Positions 52,480-61,083 of a stretch of DNA of 64,000 nucleotides are shown in pieces (the first letter of the stretch is position 1; each line of letters opens with the position of its first letter). Location: the NCBI GenBank assembly GCA_002734065.2, contig NVXU02000039.1:62001-126000 (forward strand), in the 5' to 3' direction. The position numbers and the translations under genes were made by a program. The notes beneath the pieces are model-generated. The model did not search any database. It saw only the letters and a list, made by a program, of their open reading frames with translations, and was not told the origin of the DNA. Origin of the DNA: Fluviicola sp. (GTDB lineage: Bacteria; Bacteroidota; Bacteroidia; Flavobacteriales_D; Crocinitomicaceae).

Positions 52480-53835
52480 TTATTGAACCAACTGAATTCC
52501 AGTGTAGTTTTGAGGAGTAATTCTCTTCAATTCTTCCTTTAAAGTTAAAGAAATATCTAAGGTATCTACAAATTGATGCACTGTTTCTTTTGTAACAGCT
52601 TCGTTTTTTCTTGTCAACCCTTTCAATGCTTCATAAGGTTTTGGAAAGCCTTCTCTACGGAGAATTGTTTGGATTGCTTCTGCAACAACTGCCCAATTTT
52701 TTTCTAAATCAGCCTCAAAAGCGGATTTGTTGAGTAGCAATTTTTCCAATCCTTTCAAGGTTGATTTAAACGCAATAAAGGTGTGTGCAAATGGCACTCC
52801 AATGGCTCTTAGCACAGTAGAATCTGTCAAATCTCTTTGCAAACGAGAAACTGGAAGTTTTAACGAAAGATGCTCAAAAAGAGCGTTTGCAATCCCAATA
52901 TTTCCTTCAGAATTCTCAAAATCAATCGGATTTACCTTGTGTGGCATTGCCGAAGAGCCGACCTCTCCTTCTTTTAATTTTTGCTTAAAATATTCCATGG
53001 AAATGTAGGTCCACATATCGCGGTCTAAGTCCAAAATAATGGTGTTAATACGCTTCATGCAATCAAAAAGAGCTGCTATATTGTCGTAATGTTCAATTTG
53101 CGTTGTCGTTTGACTTCTGCTTAATCCTAATGTTTTATTCACAAAATTATTGGCAAATTCTACCCAATTTTCTTTCTCAAAAGCAACGTGATGGGCATTC
53201 AAATTTCCAGTTGCTCCACCAAATTTCGCGGAGAATGGAATGGCAATTAATTGATTTTTCTGAATCGTTAATCGTTCTACAAAAACCTGAATTTCTTTTC
53301 CTAATCTCGTCGGTGAAGCAGGTTGTCCGTGTGTTTTCGCCAGCATCGGAATATCTTTCCATTCTTTACTGTAAGTTGTCAACTGTGCGATTAATTGCTC
53401 CAATAAAGGTAAATATTCATTCTTAACGGCATCTCTCAATGACATTGGAATTGACGTGTTGTTAATGTCTTGAGATGTCAAGCCAAAATGCACAAATTCC
53501 AGGTGTTTTTCCAAGCCTAAGTTCGTCATTCTGTCTTTCACGAAGTATTCCACGGCTTTTACATCGTGATTGGTCGTTTTTTCAATGTTTTTAATCCACA
53601 AAGCATCTTCTTCGGAGAATGATGTGCAAATTGCTCGCAAATCACCGTAACGTTCTCTCGGAAAGTCTGCCAATGCCTTAACTCCGCTTTCTACCATCGC
53701 AATGAAATATTCAACCTCTACGATCACTCTGTATTTGATCAATCCAAATTCAGAAAAATATTGCTGTAACTCTTCGGTTTTGCTTTGGTATCTTCCGTCG
53801 ATTGGAGAAATGGCTGTAAGACTGCTGAAATTCAT
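52480..53835 (-). CDS. purB: Adenylosuccinate lyase
   Basis: A 451-residue enzyme of the fumarase/aspartase superfamily acting twice in purine synthesis (SAICAR to AICAR, adenylosuccinate to AMP). Marks are the N-terminal SLTAISPIDGRYQSKTEEL, HVGFGLTSQDINNT-like text at about 110-125 (EFVHFGLTSQDINNTS), AKTHGQPASPTRLGKE and the flexible signature loop GSSAMPHKVNPIDFE. The first two carry the active-site histidines, and the loop serine is the catalytic base of the family. Length is normal for the E. coli-like branch. A TATCTTTG box lies 30 bp upstream, just before repeat region D. Confidence 0.95.
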   Translation of the reverse strand: MNFSSLTAISPIDGRYQSKTEELQQYFSEFGLIKYRVIVEVEYFIAMVESGVKALADFPRERYGDLRAICTSFSEEDALWIKNIEKTTNHDVKAVEYFVKDRMTNLGLEKHLEFVHFGLTSQDINNTSIPMSLRDAVKNEYLPLLEQLIAQLTTYSKEWKDIPMLAKTHGQPASPTRLGKEIQVFVERLTIQKNQLIAIPFSAKFGGATGNLNAHHVAFEKENWVEFANNFVNKTLGLSRSQTTTQIEHYDNIAALFDCMKRINTIILDLDRDMWTYISMEYFKQKLKEGEVGSSAMPHKVNPIDFENSEGNIGIANALFEHLSLKLPVSRLQRDLTDSTVLRAIGVPFAHTFIAFKSTLKGLEKLLLNKSAFEADLEKNWAVVAEAIQTILRREGFPKPYEALKGLTRKNEAVTKETVHQFVDTLDISLTLKEELKRITPQNYTGIQLVQ

Positions 53836-53864
53836 CTTAATTGGGTTTTTTGTTTTTTAAAGAA

Positions 53865-53872
53865 CAAAGATA
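53865..53872 (-). promoter_or_regulatory. -7 box for purB
   Basis: TATCTTTG on the minus strand, 30 bp before the purB ATG. The expected -33 position falls in repeat region D and shows no TTG. Confidence 0.45.
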
Positions 53873-53884
53873 CGAAAGTGTTGG

Positions 53885-54400
53885 AGTTTGAAGCGTTAGA
53901 ATGTTAGAGTTTTAGAAACGCTGACGCTTTTAGACAGGTTAGAGACGCTGACGTTCTTAGAAACGGACTACGTCCTTTTAGAGAGATAGATTTCTCGAAG
54001 AATGGCGATTCACTTTCTTACATTGAGCTTGTTGAAATGTTCATTTTTCAGTTATTCGGTTCGTCTGTTAATCCTTTAAAACAGAGAAAGTAGGAGATTT
54101 CGCTTCGGCGAGATTAGATGTCATCCTCTTACTTTTTTTCATTGATAAAAAAAGTAAGCAAAAAAATCTAGCGCTGCATTTTCTCCATTTCATTCCACTC
54201 TTGAAAAGCGATACTTTTGATGATACTTCTGCTAACGCTCCAGTCTTTCAAAAGTATTCGCGCTTTTCAATTCGCTGCATTCATTCTAAAAATGATGCGC
54301 GGACCTTCGGAGAAACTAGAATCCTTTTAGAAAATCGATTTTTCGAAGCGAGAACTTCAATTTTTCACTTTTCACTTTTCATTCTTCATCTTTCATTTTT
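53885..54400. repeat. Repeat region D between purB and the EI24 gene
   Basis: A 579-bp divergent gap without genes. 53897-54000 holds TTAGA-spaced modules (ACGCTGACGC twice, the palindrome GGACTACGTCC, GAGA..TCTC) like islands A-C but with different texts. 54021-54039 is a copy of the CATT..AATG hairpin repeat with one loop change. 54128-54139 and 54147-54158 form a poly-T/poly-A hairpin like that at 14090. 54201-54220 pairs with 54248-54270 (two 10-bp arms with a 3-nt bulge, TTGAAAAGCG and ATACTTTTGA). After 54370 there are TTTTCATT-type simple repeats. Confidence 0.7.
54128..54158. repeat. Poly-T/poly-A hairpin, copy 2
   Basis: CTTACTTTTTTT pairs perfectly with AAAAAAAGTAAG around a 7-nt loop. 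It closely resembles 14090-14123. Confidence 0.65.
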
Positions 54401-54414
54401 CATTACCTTTGACT

Positions 54415-55257
54415 GTGAAATTCATTAAAAGCTTTCTTTTTGGCATAAAATCATACGGCAAAGCGGTAAAATTTATTATCGCCAACAAAATGTATTGGTA
54501 TTTGGTCATCCCTGCGATATTGATGCTCGCTATTTACAAGGTTGGCGACATGATTCGTCACCATTACATTGCTCCCAAGGTTGAGAATATGAATGAAATT
54601 GTTTGGTATCTCATTTATGTAATGGTCGAAATTTCCATTGCCATTCTACTGATGAAATTCGCGAAATACTTAGTTGTTGTCATCCTTTCTCCACTAATTT
54701 CTCACCTGAGTATGAAAACGGAGAAGATTCTTACTGGGAACACTTACCCTTTTAGTTTTCGCCAGTTGGTCCACGATGTAAAAAGAGCAATGCGCATTGT
54801 TGTCCGCAACTTAATGTGGGAATATTTCTTCTTCATGATCATTTTTGTGGTGTCCCTGCTCGGTTGGGAAGATCCGAAATCATCGCCCATTTTCTACCTC
54901 ACTTTTCTGATAGGATTCTTCTATTACGGCTTTGCTTTTTTGGATTACATCAACGAAAGAAGACGATTAGACATAGACCAAAGCATTGATTTTGTTAGAA
55001 AAAACAGAGGTCTCGCAATTGCCATTGGTTGCATTTATTCCTTGCTGATTTTAGTTCCTGTAGATATTGGAGCACTTTTTAATTGGTCAAACTTCTCCGA
55101 AGATACCCTCGGAACTTTGGGTCGATTCTTTTTGCACCTTCTTTTATGGTTTTTGGCTTCAACAGCGCCTGTTTTAGCAATTGTCGCTGCAACTATTGCA
55201 ATGAACGACCTCACAGACCTAAAAAACAATCATTTTTCTAACAAAGTGGATAACTAA
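54415..55257 (+). CDS. EI24/CysZ-like membrane protein
   Basis: A 280-residue membrane protein with about five to six helices. The N-terminal FIKSFLFGIKSYGKAVKFI and the following YLVIPAILMLAIYKVG, the central FLDYINERRRLDIDQSIDFV, and GLAIAIGCIYSLLILVPV follow the EI24 (Pfam 07264) layout. That family includes the bacterial sulphate transporter CysZ. The start is uncertain: GTG 54415 is chosen, and TTG 54409 is 6 bp upstream. A TACCTTTG box at 54404-54411 would place the transcript start almost on the GTG. No cysteine-synthesis genes are near, so sulphate uptake is not supported by context. Confidence 0.7.
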   Translation: MKFIKSFLFGIKSYGKAVKFIIANKMYWYLVIPAILMLAIYKVGDMIRHHYIAPKVENMNEIVWYLIYVMVEISIAILLMKFAKYLVVVILSPLISHLSMKTEKILTGNTYPFSFRQLVHDVKRAMRIVVRNLMWEYFFFMIIFVVSLLGWEDPKSSPIFYLTFLIGFFYYGFAFLDYINERRRLDIDQSIDFVRKNRGLAIAIGCIYSLLILVPVDIGALFNWSNFSEDTLGTLGRFFLHLLLWFLASTAPVLAIVAATIAMNDLTDLKNNHFSNKVDN

Positions 55258-55346
55258 TTCTGTATATTACAGTCCGTTTCGCTAATTTTTTCTTTTTTTG
55301 CATAGCTTTTGTATAGAGTAAGAAGTAAACACTTAAAAAACCAATT

Positions 55347-56723
55347 ATGAATCAATTATTAAACATCTTTTTAACTTTCTGTATCGTTCTTGTAACGGGG
55401 CACTCATTCAGTAATTCTAGTTATACAACACCCCCAGATTCTACGACTTCGTTGGTTGATCGTTCTGCGGCTATAATTTCTGTAGAAGAAGGAAAAACAC
55501 TTTTTAGTTTGGGTAGAATTAAAGAAGCATTGATAAAATTTAGAGAAGCTGTGAACAAAGATGCAAATAGCTGGAAAGCCAATTATTATATTGGTCAATG
55601 CCATTATTATTTGAATAATTATGGTTATGCGTTGAAATATGCCAATAAAGCCGTTAAAATGAATGAAGAAAAAGTGAACAAAGAAGTTTATTTTTTATTG
55701 GGAGAATCACATCATCGATTGGGACATGTTGAAAAAGCATTGATGCATTACGAATTGGCAAAAGAACAAATGCCAAAAGCAAGATCACGTGTTCTTTTAG
55801 TTGATCACCACATTGCAGAAGCAAAATATGCGATTGAAGAATTGAAGAAAGAAGCAAAATTCTCTCGTGAAAGATTGGTTGGAGACATTAATTCTGGATA
55901 TGATGATTATGGTGCGATATTAAGAGACGGAGGCAAGACCATCTATTTCACTTCGCGTAGAAGTAACACGACAGGTGGTGGAATGAATCCTGATGATCAA
56001 CGTTATTTCGAAGACACTTACAAAGTGACTTGGGACGATGAAATGAAAGAATGGGGTGATGTGACCAACAAGTTAGGGAAAATCAATTCAGATGGTTTTG
56101 ATGCTGTAAATGTCATCTCTGCAGATGGACTCACAGGAACAATGACGCGTAACACGACGGCAACGGATGCAAAGACGACAACGAGAGGTTCTGATCTTTT
56201 TGAGCTTAAAATGAGCACAAAAGGAACATGGAATTCTCCTAGAATCATTAAAAACAAGACCATCAACACCAGTTATTTTGAAGGTTCAGCAACAGTTACA
56301 GCGGATGGAAGCACCATGTATTTTGTAACAGATAGAAAGGGGGAGAAATCTTCGACTGATATTTATGTGGTAGAGAGAAATGGTAAAAAATGGGGCACTG
56401 CTAAACCTTTACCAATGACGATTAACACAAAAGGTCGCGAAACAACACCTTACATTTCTCCAGACGGTCGTTATTTATTCTTCAGTTCTAACGGACATGT
56501 TGGTTTAGGTGGTTTCGATATTTATGTCGTTGAGAATCTTGGGGATTCTTGGGGAGAACCTAAAAACCTAGGCGTTGGAATCAATACAGTCAACAACGAT
56601 ACACATTTCTCGTACAGTCAAGAGTTGAAAAAAGCACTCGTTTCAAGTTACGAAATCATTGGAAAGAAAGCGTCTATTGACATTTACGAGATAGACATGA
56701 CCAACTTTACGTTTGGAAAGTAA
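55347..56723 (+). CDS. TPR and PD40 (WD40-like) envelope protein
   Basis: A 458-residue exported protein with a signal peptide (about 1-22). Then come about three TPR helices pairs (about 45-150; GKTLFSLGRIKEALIKFREA, VYFLLGESHHRLGHVEKALM) and a six-bladed-type propeller with PD40 blades at about 175-450 (GKTIYFTSRRSNTTGGG, GSTMYFVTDRKGEKSSTDIY, GRYLFFSSNGHVGLGGFDIY). This is the order of the T9SS protein PorE and relatives but without their C-terminal OmpA domain. A periplasmic scaffold role is likely, by inference. It stands alone. Confidence 0.75.
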   Translation: MNQLLNIFLTFCIVLVTGHSFSNSSYTTPPDSTTSLVDRSAAIISVEEGKTLFSLGRIKEALIKFREAVNKDANSWKANYYIGQCHYYLNNYGYALKYANKAVKMNEEKVNKEVYFLLGESHHRLGHVEKALMHYELAKEQMPKARSRVLLVDHHIAEAKYAIEELKKEAKFSRERLVGDINSGYDDYGAILRDGGKTIYFTSRRSNTTGGGMNPDDQRYFEDTYKVTWDDEMKEWGDVTNKLGKINSDGFDAVNVISADGLTGTMTRNTTATDAKTTTRGSDLFELKMSTKGTWNSPRIIKNKTINTSYFEGSATVTADGSTMYFVTDRKGEKSSTDIYVVERNGKKWGTAKPLPMTINTKGRETTPYISPDGRYLFFSSNGHVGLGGFDIYVVENLGDSWGEPKNLGVGINTVNNDTHFSYSQELKKALVSSYEIIGKKASIDIYEIDMTNFTFGK

Positions 56724-56798
56724 CACAGAATTAAGAAGTTCAGTAAAAAAGTTAGGGTGGCCTAAAATATTAAGTTAGAGAAGCCTAAATTAGAAAAA

Positions 56799-56877
56799 TT
56801 AGGAGTTAAGAAGTTATTGAATGGCACGAGTCAGCTTCCTTCTTAACTACTTAACTTCTATCCTACTTAACTCCTAA
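56799..56877. repeat. 12-bp inverted repeat after the PD40 gene
   Basis: TTAGGAGTTAAG (56799-56810) and CTTAACTCCTAA (56866-56877) are perfect reverse complements. The stretch between them has further TTAAGAAGTT / AACTTCT repeats. A run of A follows on the plus strand. It could work as a terminator on the minus strand only. Confidence 0.6.
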
Positions 56878-56887
56878 AAAAAACAAT

Positions 56888-57433
56888 ATGAAAGGAAAAA
56901 CGGTAAAATCTTCACAGACTACAATTACGGAGTTAATGATTCCTTCCTATGCTAATTTTGGAGGGAAGGTTCACGGCGGAATTTTACTCGGTTTGATGGA
57001 TAAAGTAGCGTATGTTGTTGCATCCAAACATTCTGGTTCCTACTGTGTTACTGTGTCTGTTGATGGTGTCGAATTTAAAGAACCGGTAGAAGTTGGCGAT
57101 TTAGTTTCCCTTTCAGCGTCAATTAATTACGTTGGGAATTCTTCAATGATTATTGGAATTCGTGTGATTTCATTGAAGCCAAAAACAGGTGAAGAAAAGC
57201 ACACCAACTCGTGCTATTTTACAATGGTGGCAAAAGATGAGCATGGAAAACTAGAAAAAGTTCCACCGTTGATTTTAGAGGAAGCCTTGGAAGTTCGACG
57301 CTTTTGTGACGCTAAAAAATTGAGAGAATTAAGGTTCAAAATACGTGAACTCTTAAACCAAGAAGTGAAAGGTCTATCGTTGCTGCAAATGAAAGAAATG
57401 TTGGCCGAGAATAGGTGCGAAATAACTTTCTAA
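56888..57433 (+). CDS. Acyl-CoA thioesterase, hotdog fold
   Basis: A 181-residue thioesterase of the YciA/BACH type. The hotdog helix and catalytic-loop segment is NFGGKVHGGILLGLMDKVAYV (about 23-43), with the asparagine and aspartate of this family. It is followed by VTVSVDGVEFKEPVEVGDLV and the strand MIIGIRVISLKPKTGE. A C-terminal helical extension (about 135-181) follows the fold. It splits acyl-CoA to free acid and CoA. The chain length preferred cannot be told. It converges with the small minus-strand gene, the two stops overlapping by 4 bp. Confidence 0.88.
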   Translation: MKGKTVKSSQTTITELMIPSYANFGGKVHGGILLGLMDKVAYVVASKHSGSYCVTVSVDGVEFKEPVEVGDLVSLSASINYVGNSSMIIGIRVISLKPKTGEEKHTNSCYFTMVAKDEHGKLEKVPPLILEEALEVRRFCDAKKLRELRFKIRELLNQEVKGLSLLQMKEMLAENRCEITF

Positions 57434-57678
57434 TACGCTCCTTTACAAGTTGAACGTTTTTTGTCTCTACAATTAAACATCGAAGATATTCTCGGAGAAA
57501 CTTCTCTACTCATCACTGAAATAGACTCAGATTTACCTTTATTAACCGGCTCAACTGATTTTTTAGACTGTGCAATCGAAATTACAAGAACAATGACAGC
57601 AAGCAATGCTACTGTTAGTATTATTGATTTTGGTAATAAATTTACCTTTTTATTTGCTTTGTTTACCTTGTTATTCAT
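57430..57678 (-). CDS. Small single-span membrane protein
   Basis: An 82-residue protein with no recognised family. A basic N-terminus (NNKVNKANKKVNLLPK) is followed by one transmembrane segment (about 18-36, IILTVALLAVIVLVISIA). A polar tail with two cysteines follows (FNCRDKKRSTCKGAY), likely outside. Reality of the gene is supported by one of the best promoter matches in the window directly upstream (57703-57734). Without it the 368-bp gap would be empty. The ATG at 57678 is chosen over the preceding GTG. Confidence 0.6.
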   Translation of the reverse strand: MNNKVNKANKKVNLLPKSIILTVALLAVIVLVISIAQSKKSVEPVNKGKSESISVMSREVSPRISSMFNCRDKKRSTCKGAY

Positions 57679-57702
57679 CACGGATCAATTTCTTTTACAT
57701 TG

Positions 57703-57734
57703 CAAATGTATGCTATTTATATACAAATAACAAA
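57703..57734 (-). promoter_or_regulatory. Promoter of the small membrane protein gene
   Basis: On the minus strand TTTG (57734-57731), 20 bp, then TACATTTG (57710-57703). Both elements are exact and the spacing is ideal for Bacteroidota. The start codon is 24 bp downstream of the box. Confidence 0.65.
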
Positions 57735-57801
57735 TATTCGTCGATAAAAAATGTAGTTTCATCGAAAATCATAAGAAACTCGCATGACTGAGAGAAGAAA
57801 A

Positions 57802-59112
57802 TTACCGAGCAACATCAATTTTCAACTTTTTGCCTTTTACTTTTTCGTTGCGAATACGTTGGAGAAGTTGCGAAACCAAATCTCGCTTAATTGCCACGAA
57901 AGACATTCTATCCTGAACAGTGATCAATCCAATCTCGTCTTTTTTCAGCATTCCTTTTTTGGAAAGAAAACCGACAAAATCAATTTTATTCACCTTGTCT
58001 TTCTTTCCTGCGGAGAAATAAATGGTGGTCCATTCTGGAACAACGGGATTGGTTTCTAAATCGTTCGTGTTGATTTTAGAAGTCGGTTCTTCGATGTATT
58101 CTGGCAACTGTGTTTCTTCACCGAAGAATAAATACGAATGACCACTTGCCGACATTCTTGCCGTTCTCCCCTTTCGATGGGTGAATGCCTCTAAGCTGTT
58201 TGGATATTGATAGTGAATGATGTGATTGATTTCTGGAATATCCAATCCGCGAGAACCCAAATCGGTGCAAACTAAAACGTTGGAGGTACCATTTCTGAAC
58301 TTAATCAGTGCACGTTCTCTATCGACTTGGTCCAATCCACCGTGATAAAAAACGGAAGTTACACCCAAATCTTCGAGACGGTAAGAAACATCTTCTGAAA
58401 CCTCCCTGTAATTACAAAAAACGATTGCTTTTTCATTCTCAAAGGACTCTATCAAGGTTGCTAATGAGCGAAGAATGTTTTTTCCAGAATGAACAAGATG
58501 CTCTGTAATTGCAATTTCATCATTGTCTTTCAAAGCATCAATTACTTGATAATCGGCATCCAAATACTCTGGAATTTCATCCATTTTAGTGGCAGAAGCG
58601 AGCATTCTTTTCTGCAAACCTCTCATTCTCTCGGCTATGAAGCCCATTTCTTCGCCAAAACCAAATTCTAGGCATTTATCAAACTCATCGATGACAATCA
58701 TCGGGCAAGAACGTAAATCGAGGTTGCGTCGGTGAATGTGATCGACAATTCTCCCTGGTGTTCCCACAACGATATTTGGAAATTGACTTAGGCTATTTTC
58801 TTCTGTTTTTACAGAATGTCCACCATAGCAAACGGTTATTTTCTTACCTGTTTTTAAAGTTCTGAATACTTCTTCAATCTGCAAAGTCAATTCTCTTGAT
58901 GGTGCTAAAATAATGGCTTCCAACTCATCAGAATCGTTCTCCATTTGCGCCAAAATAGCAAATAAAAACGCCAAGGTTTTCCCAGAACCTGTTTTAGAGT
59001 ATAAAATTAGGTTGTCAACTTTCTGAATCGCTTCGATGGCATCTTCTTGGATTTGCATCATTTCAGAATGACCTGCATTACGCAAGAAAGATTGGAGTTG
59101 TTTGTTGTTCAT
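57802..59112 (-). CDS. DEAD-box-type RNA helicase, DbpA-like
   Basis: A 436-residue helicase (ATG 59112; a TTG 9 bp upstream is possible). The first RecA domain has the Walker motif LYSKTGSGKTLAF, APSRELTLQ, VGTPGR, motif II as DEFD instead of DEAD, and SAT. The second has VFCNYREVSEDV, STNVLVCTDLGSRGLDIPEI-like text (NVLVCTDLGSRGLDIPEI) and HRKGRTAR. The last 75 residues (TTIYFSAGKKDKVNKIDFVG, then IGLITVQDRMSFVAI) are a DbpA-type RNA-binding domain, which in E. coli targets 23S rRNA hairpin 92. The role is likely in ribosome assembly. A TACTTTTG box on the minus strand (59143-59136) precedes it. Confidence 0.88.
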   Translation of the reverse strand: MNNKQLQSFLRNAGHSEMMQIQEDAIEAIQKVDNLILYSKTGSGKTLAFLFAILAQMENDSDELEAIILAPSRELTLQIEEVFRTLKTGKKITVCYGGHSVKTEENSLSQFPNIVVGTPGRIVDHIHRRNLDLRSCPMIVIDEFDKCLEFGFGEEMGFIAERMRGLQKRMLASATKMDEIPEYLDADYQVIDALKDNDEIAITEHLVHSGKNILRSLATLIESFENEKAIVFCNYREVSEDVSYRLEDLGVTSVFYHGGLDQVDRERALIKFRNGTSNVLVCTDLGSRGLDIPEINHIIHYQYPNSLEAFTHRKGRTARMSASGHSYLFFGEETQLPEYIEEPTSKINTNDLETNPVVPEWTTIYFSAGKKDKVNKIDFVGFLSKKGMLKKDEIGLITVQDRMSFVAIKRDLVSQLLQRIRNEKVKGKKLKIDVAR

Positions 59113-59149
59113 CGGTCTCAATTTGTACTTGAGAACAAAAGTAATGTAA

Positions 59150-61006
59150 TTAATTCAAGGGGACTTTTAAAATACAAAGCAATCCGTTTTCTGACTGAAA
59201 AGAAAGCGATCCTTTTAGAATCTCCGCTCGGCATTGAATACTTTGCAAACCAAAACCGTTCTTGACCTTTTCGATATTCATTCCAATTCCATCATCTTCG
59301 ATGCAAATAATGAAATTTCCTTTTCGCTCATACATTTGAATACTCACCTTCTTTGCTTGAGAATGCTTAACAATATTGGTTGATAGCTCTTGAAAAACAC
59401 GAACTACGTGCAATTTTTTCTCTGGTTCTGATTCAAATACATTCTCACTTAAGGACGCATCGTTAATGGAGAGGTCAAAATTCATTAGCATTTGCTCCGC
59501 AACATCTCGTAATAAATTTTTAAGCGAATTATGAACGATTCCTGAAGGTGTTAATTGGTGCGATAATTCTCTGGCGTCGTTGTATAATTCTTCAACAATA
59601 GCCGTGTTCAATTTTATTTTTTCTGCAACTTCTGGTGAAGTGTTCTCCAGTTCTTTTTGCAATTGTAATTGATTTAAACGAATCCCTGTAATTGTCTGAC
59701 ACAATCCATCGTGGATATCTCGACCGATAGAAATTCTCACCTCATCTTGCGCTCGAATCGTTTCACTAATGAGCTCATTCTGCATCTTAACCTTCAATTC
59801 ACTTTCTCGAAGTTGTGATTTTTTTCTTCTTGATTTCAGAATAAAATAGAATAGAATCAATCCGACAATCGCCATAAAACCAAGAGCAAGTATCCAAGTC
59901 AATCGTGTTAAATTCTCATTTTCTAATGCTAATTTGTCCTGGTTGGCAATACTTAATTCTGATTCTAAGCTCTTTGTTTTAAATTCGGTTTCATAGAACA
60001 TACTTTTGTCAGCAAGTGTCTGTGTTTGCGCTTTTTTATTCAAATCTGCCCTATTCATTTCATGCTCAAAAGCTTCTTTAAACATTGCTAATTTTTCATA
60101 CCCCCTCGCCATGAGAACATTTGCATAGGAGTTCATGTTATAATTATCTGTCTTATCGTAATAAACTGCGGCACTATCTAGCATAGAAATCCCACTAAGT
60201 ATGTCACCTTGAGCGATGATGTTTTGTCCAATATTAAGATTAACAAATGCTATATGCTCGAGGTTATTGGCTTTCTTTGCAAGAATCAAGGCTGAATCGA
60301 GCATCCAATTGGCATTGTCAAAATCATCTGCAAGAGAATTAAATGCACCGTACAAACAATACGTTCTACTTACACCTAAATCTACATTCAACTCTCTATT
60401 TTGCTTTAATGTAAGCTCATAAAATGTTTTTGCTTTTCTATAATTCTCTTGATTGCGTTTACTTTTATCTCCAGCTGAATATTTCTCATGATACAAAACA
60501 GCGATGTTAAAAGATAAATTTGCCGAAAGTAATAAATCAACATCTTTGACTTCTTCAAAAAGACTTTCATATTGGGTCAATGCTTTCTGCCGTCTCCCGA
60601 GATAATAATCGCAATTAGCAATCCCTAACACTGCCCATTTTTCAGGAACGAAATAATTGTCTTTTGCAAATTCATTCTTTGATAGGTTATATTTCAGAAT
60701 TGCTTCATCAATCTTCCCATTTAATCGATAAAAATACGCTTCGCAATAATTTTTCACTCCTATATTAATTCTCCATTGTGTCGATTGCAATTTTTCATCA
60801 ATAATTTGCTTTAACTTGTTGACTTTTTGGATGTCATTCTCTTTGCAAGTAAAATAAAAATTCTGCAATAAATAATACGCAGAATCTTTCTGTTGCTCGA
60901 TGGATATAAACGGATAATTCTTTGCGTCTTTATGTTCTGTATATAGAGAATCTTGCCCGAAACATGAGAAAGTGCTCACTAACAAGAAAAGGAAGACGAA
61001 ACGCAT
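59150..61006 (-). CDS. TPR-domain sensor histidine kinase
   Basis: A 618-residue kinase built like the one at 24032. The signal peptide (MRFVFLFLLVSTFSCFGQ) sets the start at 61006. About 330 residues of TPR-type helices follow (AILKYNLSKNEFAKDN, AKTFYELTLKQNRELN). One membrane helix lies at about 371-391. A HisKA_3 domain follows with His432 in ISIGRDIHDGLCQTITG, then an HATPase domain (FQELSTNIVKHSQAKK, CIEDDGIGM, GFGLQSIQCRAEIL). It is separated from a NarL-type regulator by the T9SS cargo gene, all on the minus strand. The regulator is its likely partner. Confidence 0.88.
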   Translation of the reverse strand: MRFVFLFLLVSTFSCFGQDSLYTEHKDAKNYPFISIEQQKDSAYYLLQNFYFTCKENDIQKVNKLKQIIDEKLQSTQWRINIGVKNYCEAYFYRLNGKIDEAILKYNLSKNEFAKDNYFVPEKWAVLGIANCDYYLGRRQKALTQYESLFEEVKDVDLLLSANLSFNIAVLYHEKYSAGDKSKRNQENYRKAKTFYELTLKQNRELNVDLGVSRTYCLYGAFNSLADDFDNANWMLDSALILAKKANNLEHIAFVNLNIGQNIIAQGDILSGISMLDSAAVYYDKTDNYNMNSYANVLMARGYEKLAMFKEAFEHEMNRADLNKKAQTQTLADKSMFYETEFKTKSLESELSIANQDKLALENENLTRLTWILALGFMAIVGLILFYFILKSRRKKSQLRESELKVKMQNELISETIRAQDEVRISIGRDIHDGLCQTITGIRLNQLQLQKELENTSPEVAEKIKLNTAIVEELYNDARELSHQLTPSGIVHNSLKNLLRDVAEQMLMNFDLSINDASLSENVFESEPEKKLHVVRVFQELSTNIVKHSQAKKVSIQMYERKGNFIICIEDDGIGMNIEKVKNGFGLQSIQCRAEILKGSLSFQSENGLLCILKVPLN

Positions 61007-61013
61007 TTTTATA

Positions 61014-61051
61014 AAAATGGAGCTATATTTCGATAAATATAACTCCATTTT
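61014..61051 (-). terminator. Terminator between the cargo and kinase genes
   Basis: AAAATGGAG (61014-61022) and TATATTT (61024-61030) pair with AAATATA (61035-61041) and CTCCATTTT (61043-61051), one mismatch, 4-nt loop. It lies 33 bp after the cargo stop and just before the kinase start, so the two genes are probably not simply co-transcribed. Confidence 0.7.
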
Positions 61052-61083
61052 ATTTGTTTTTGGTTGTTTGCTTTTAGTTAATT

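Noticed and set aside
54201-54428. Plus-strand open frame of 75 codons before the EI24 gene
   Set aside because: It is made of the bulged hairpin and simple TTTTCATT repeats of region D. The composition is not protein-like.
57461-57730. Plus-strand open frame of 89 codons opposite the small membrane protein
   Set aside because: The minus-strand frame has a clear membrane helix with a basic lead and a consensus promoter. The plus frame is the antisense of that helix and runs through the promoter.
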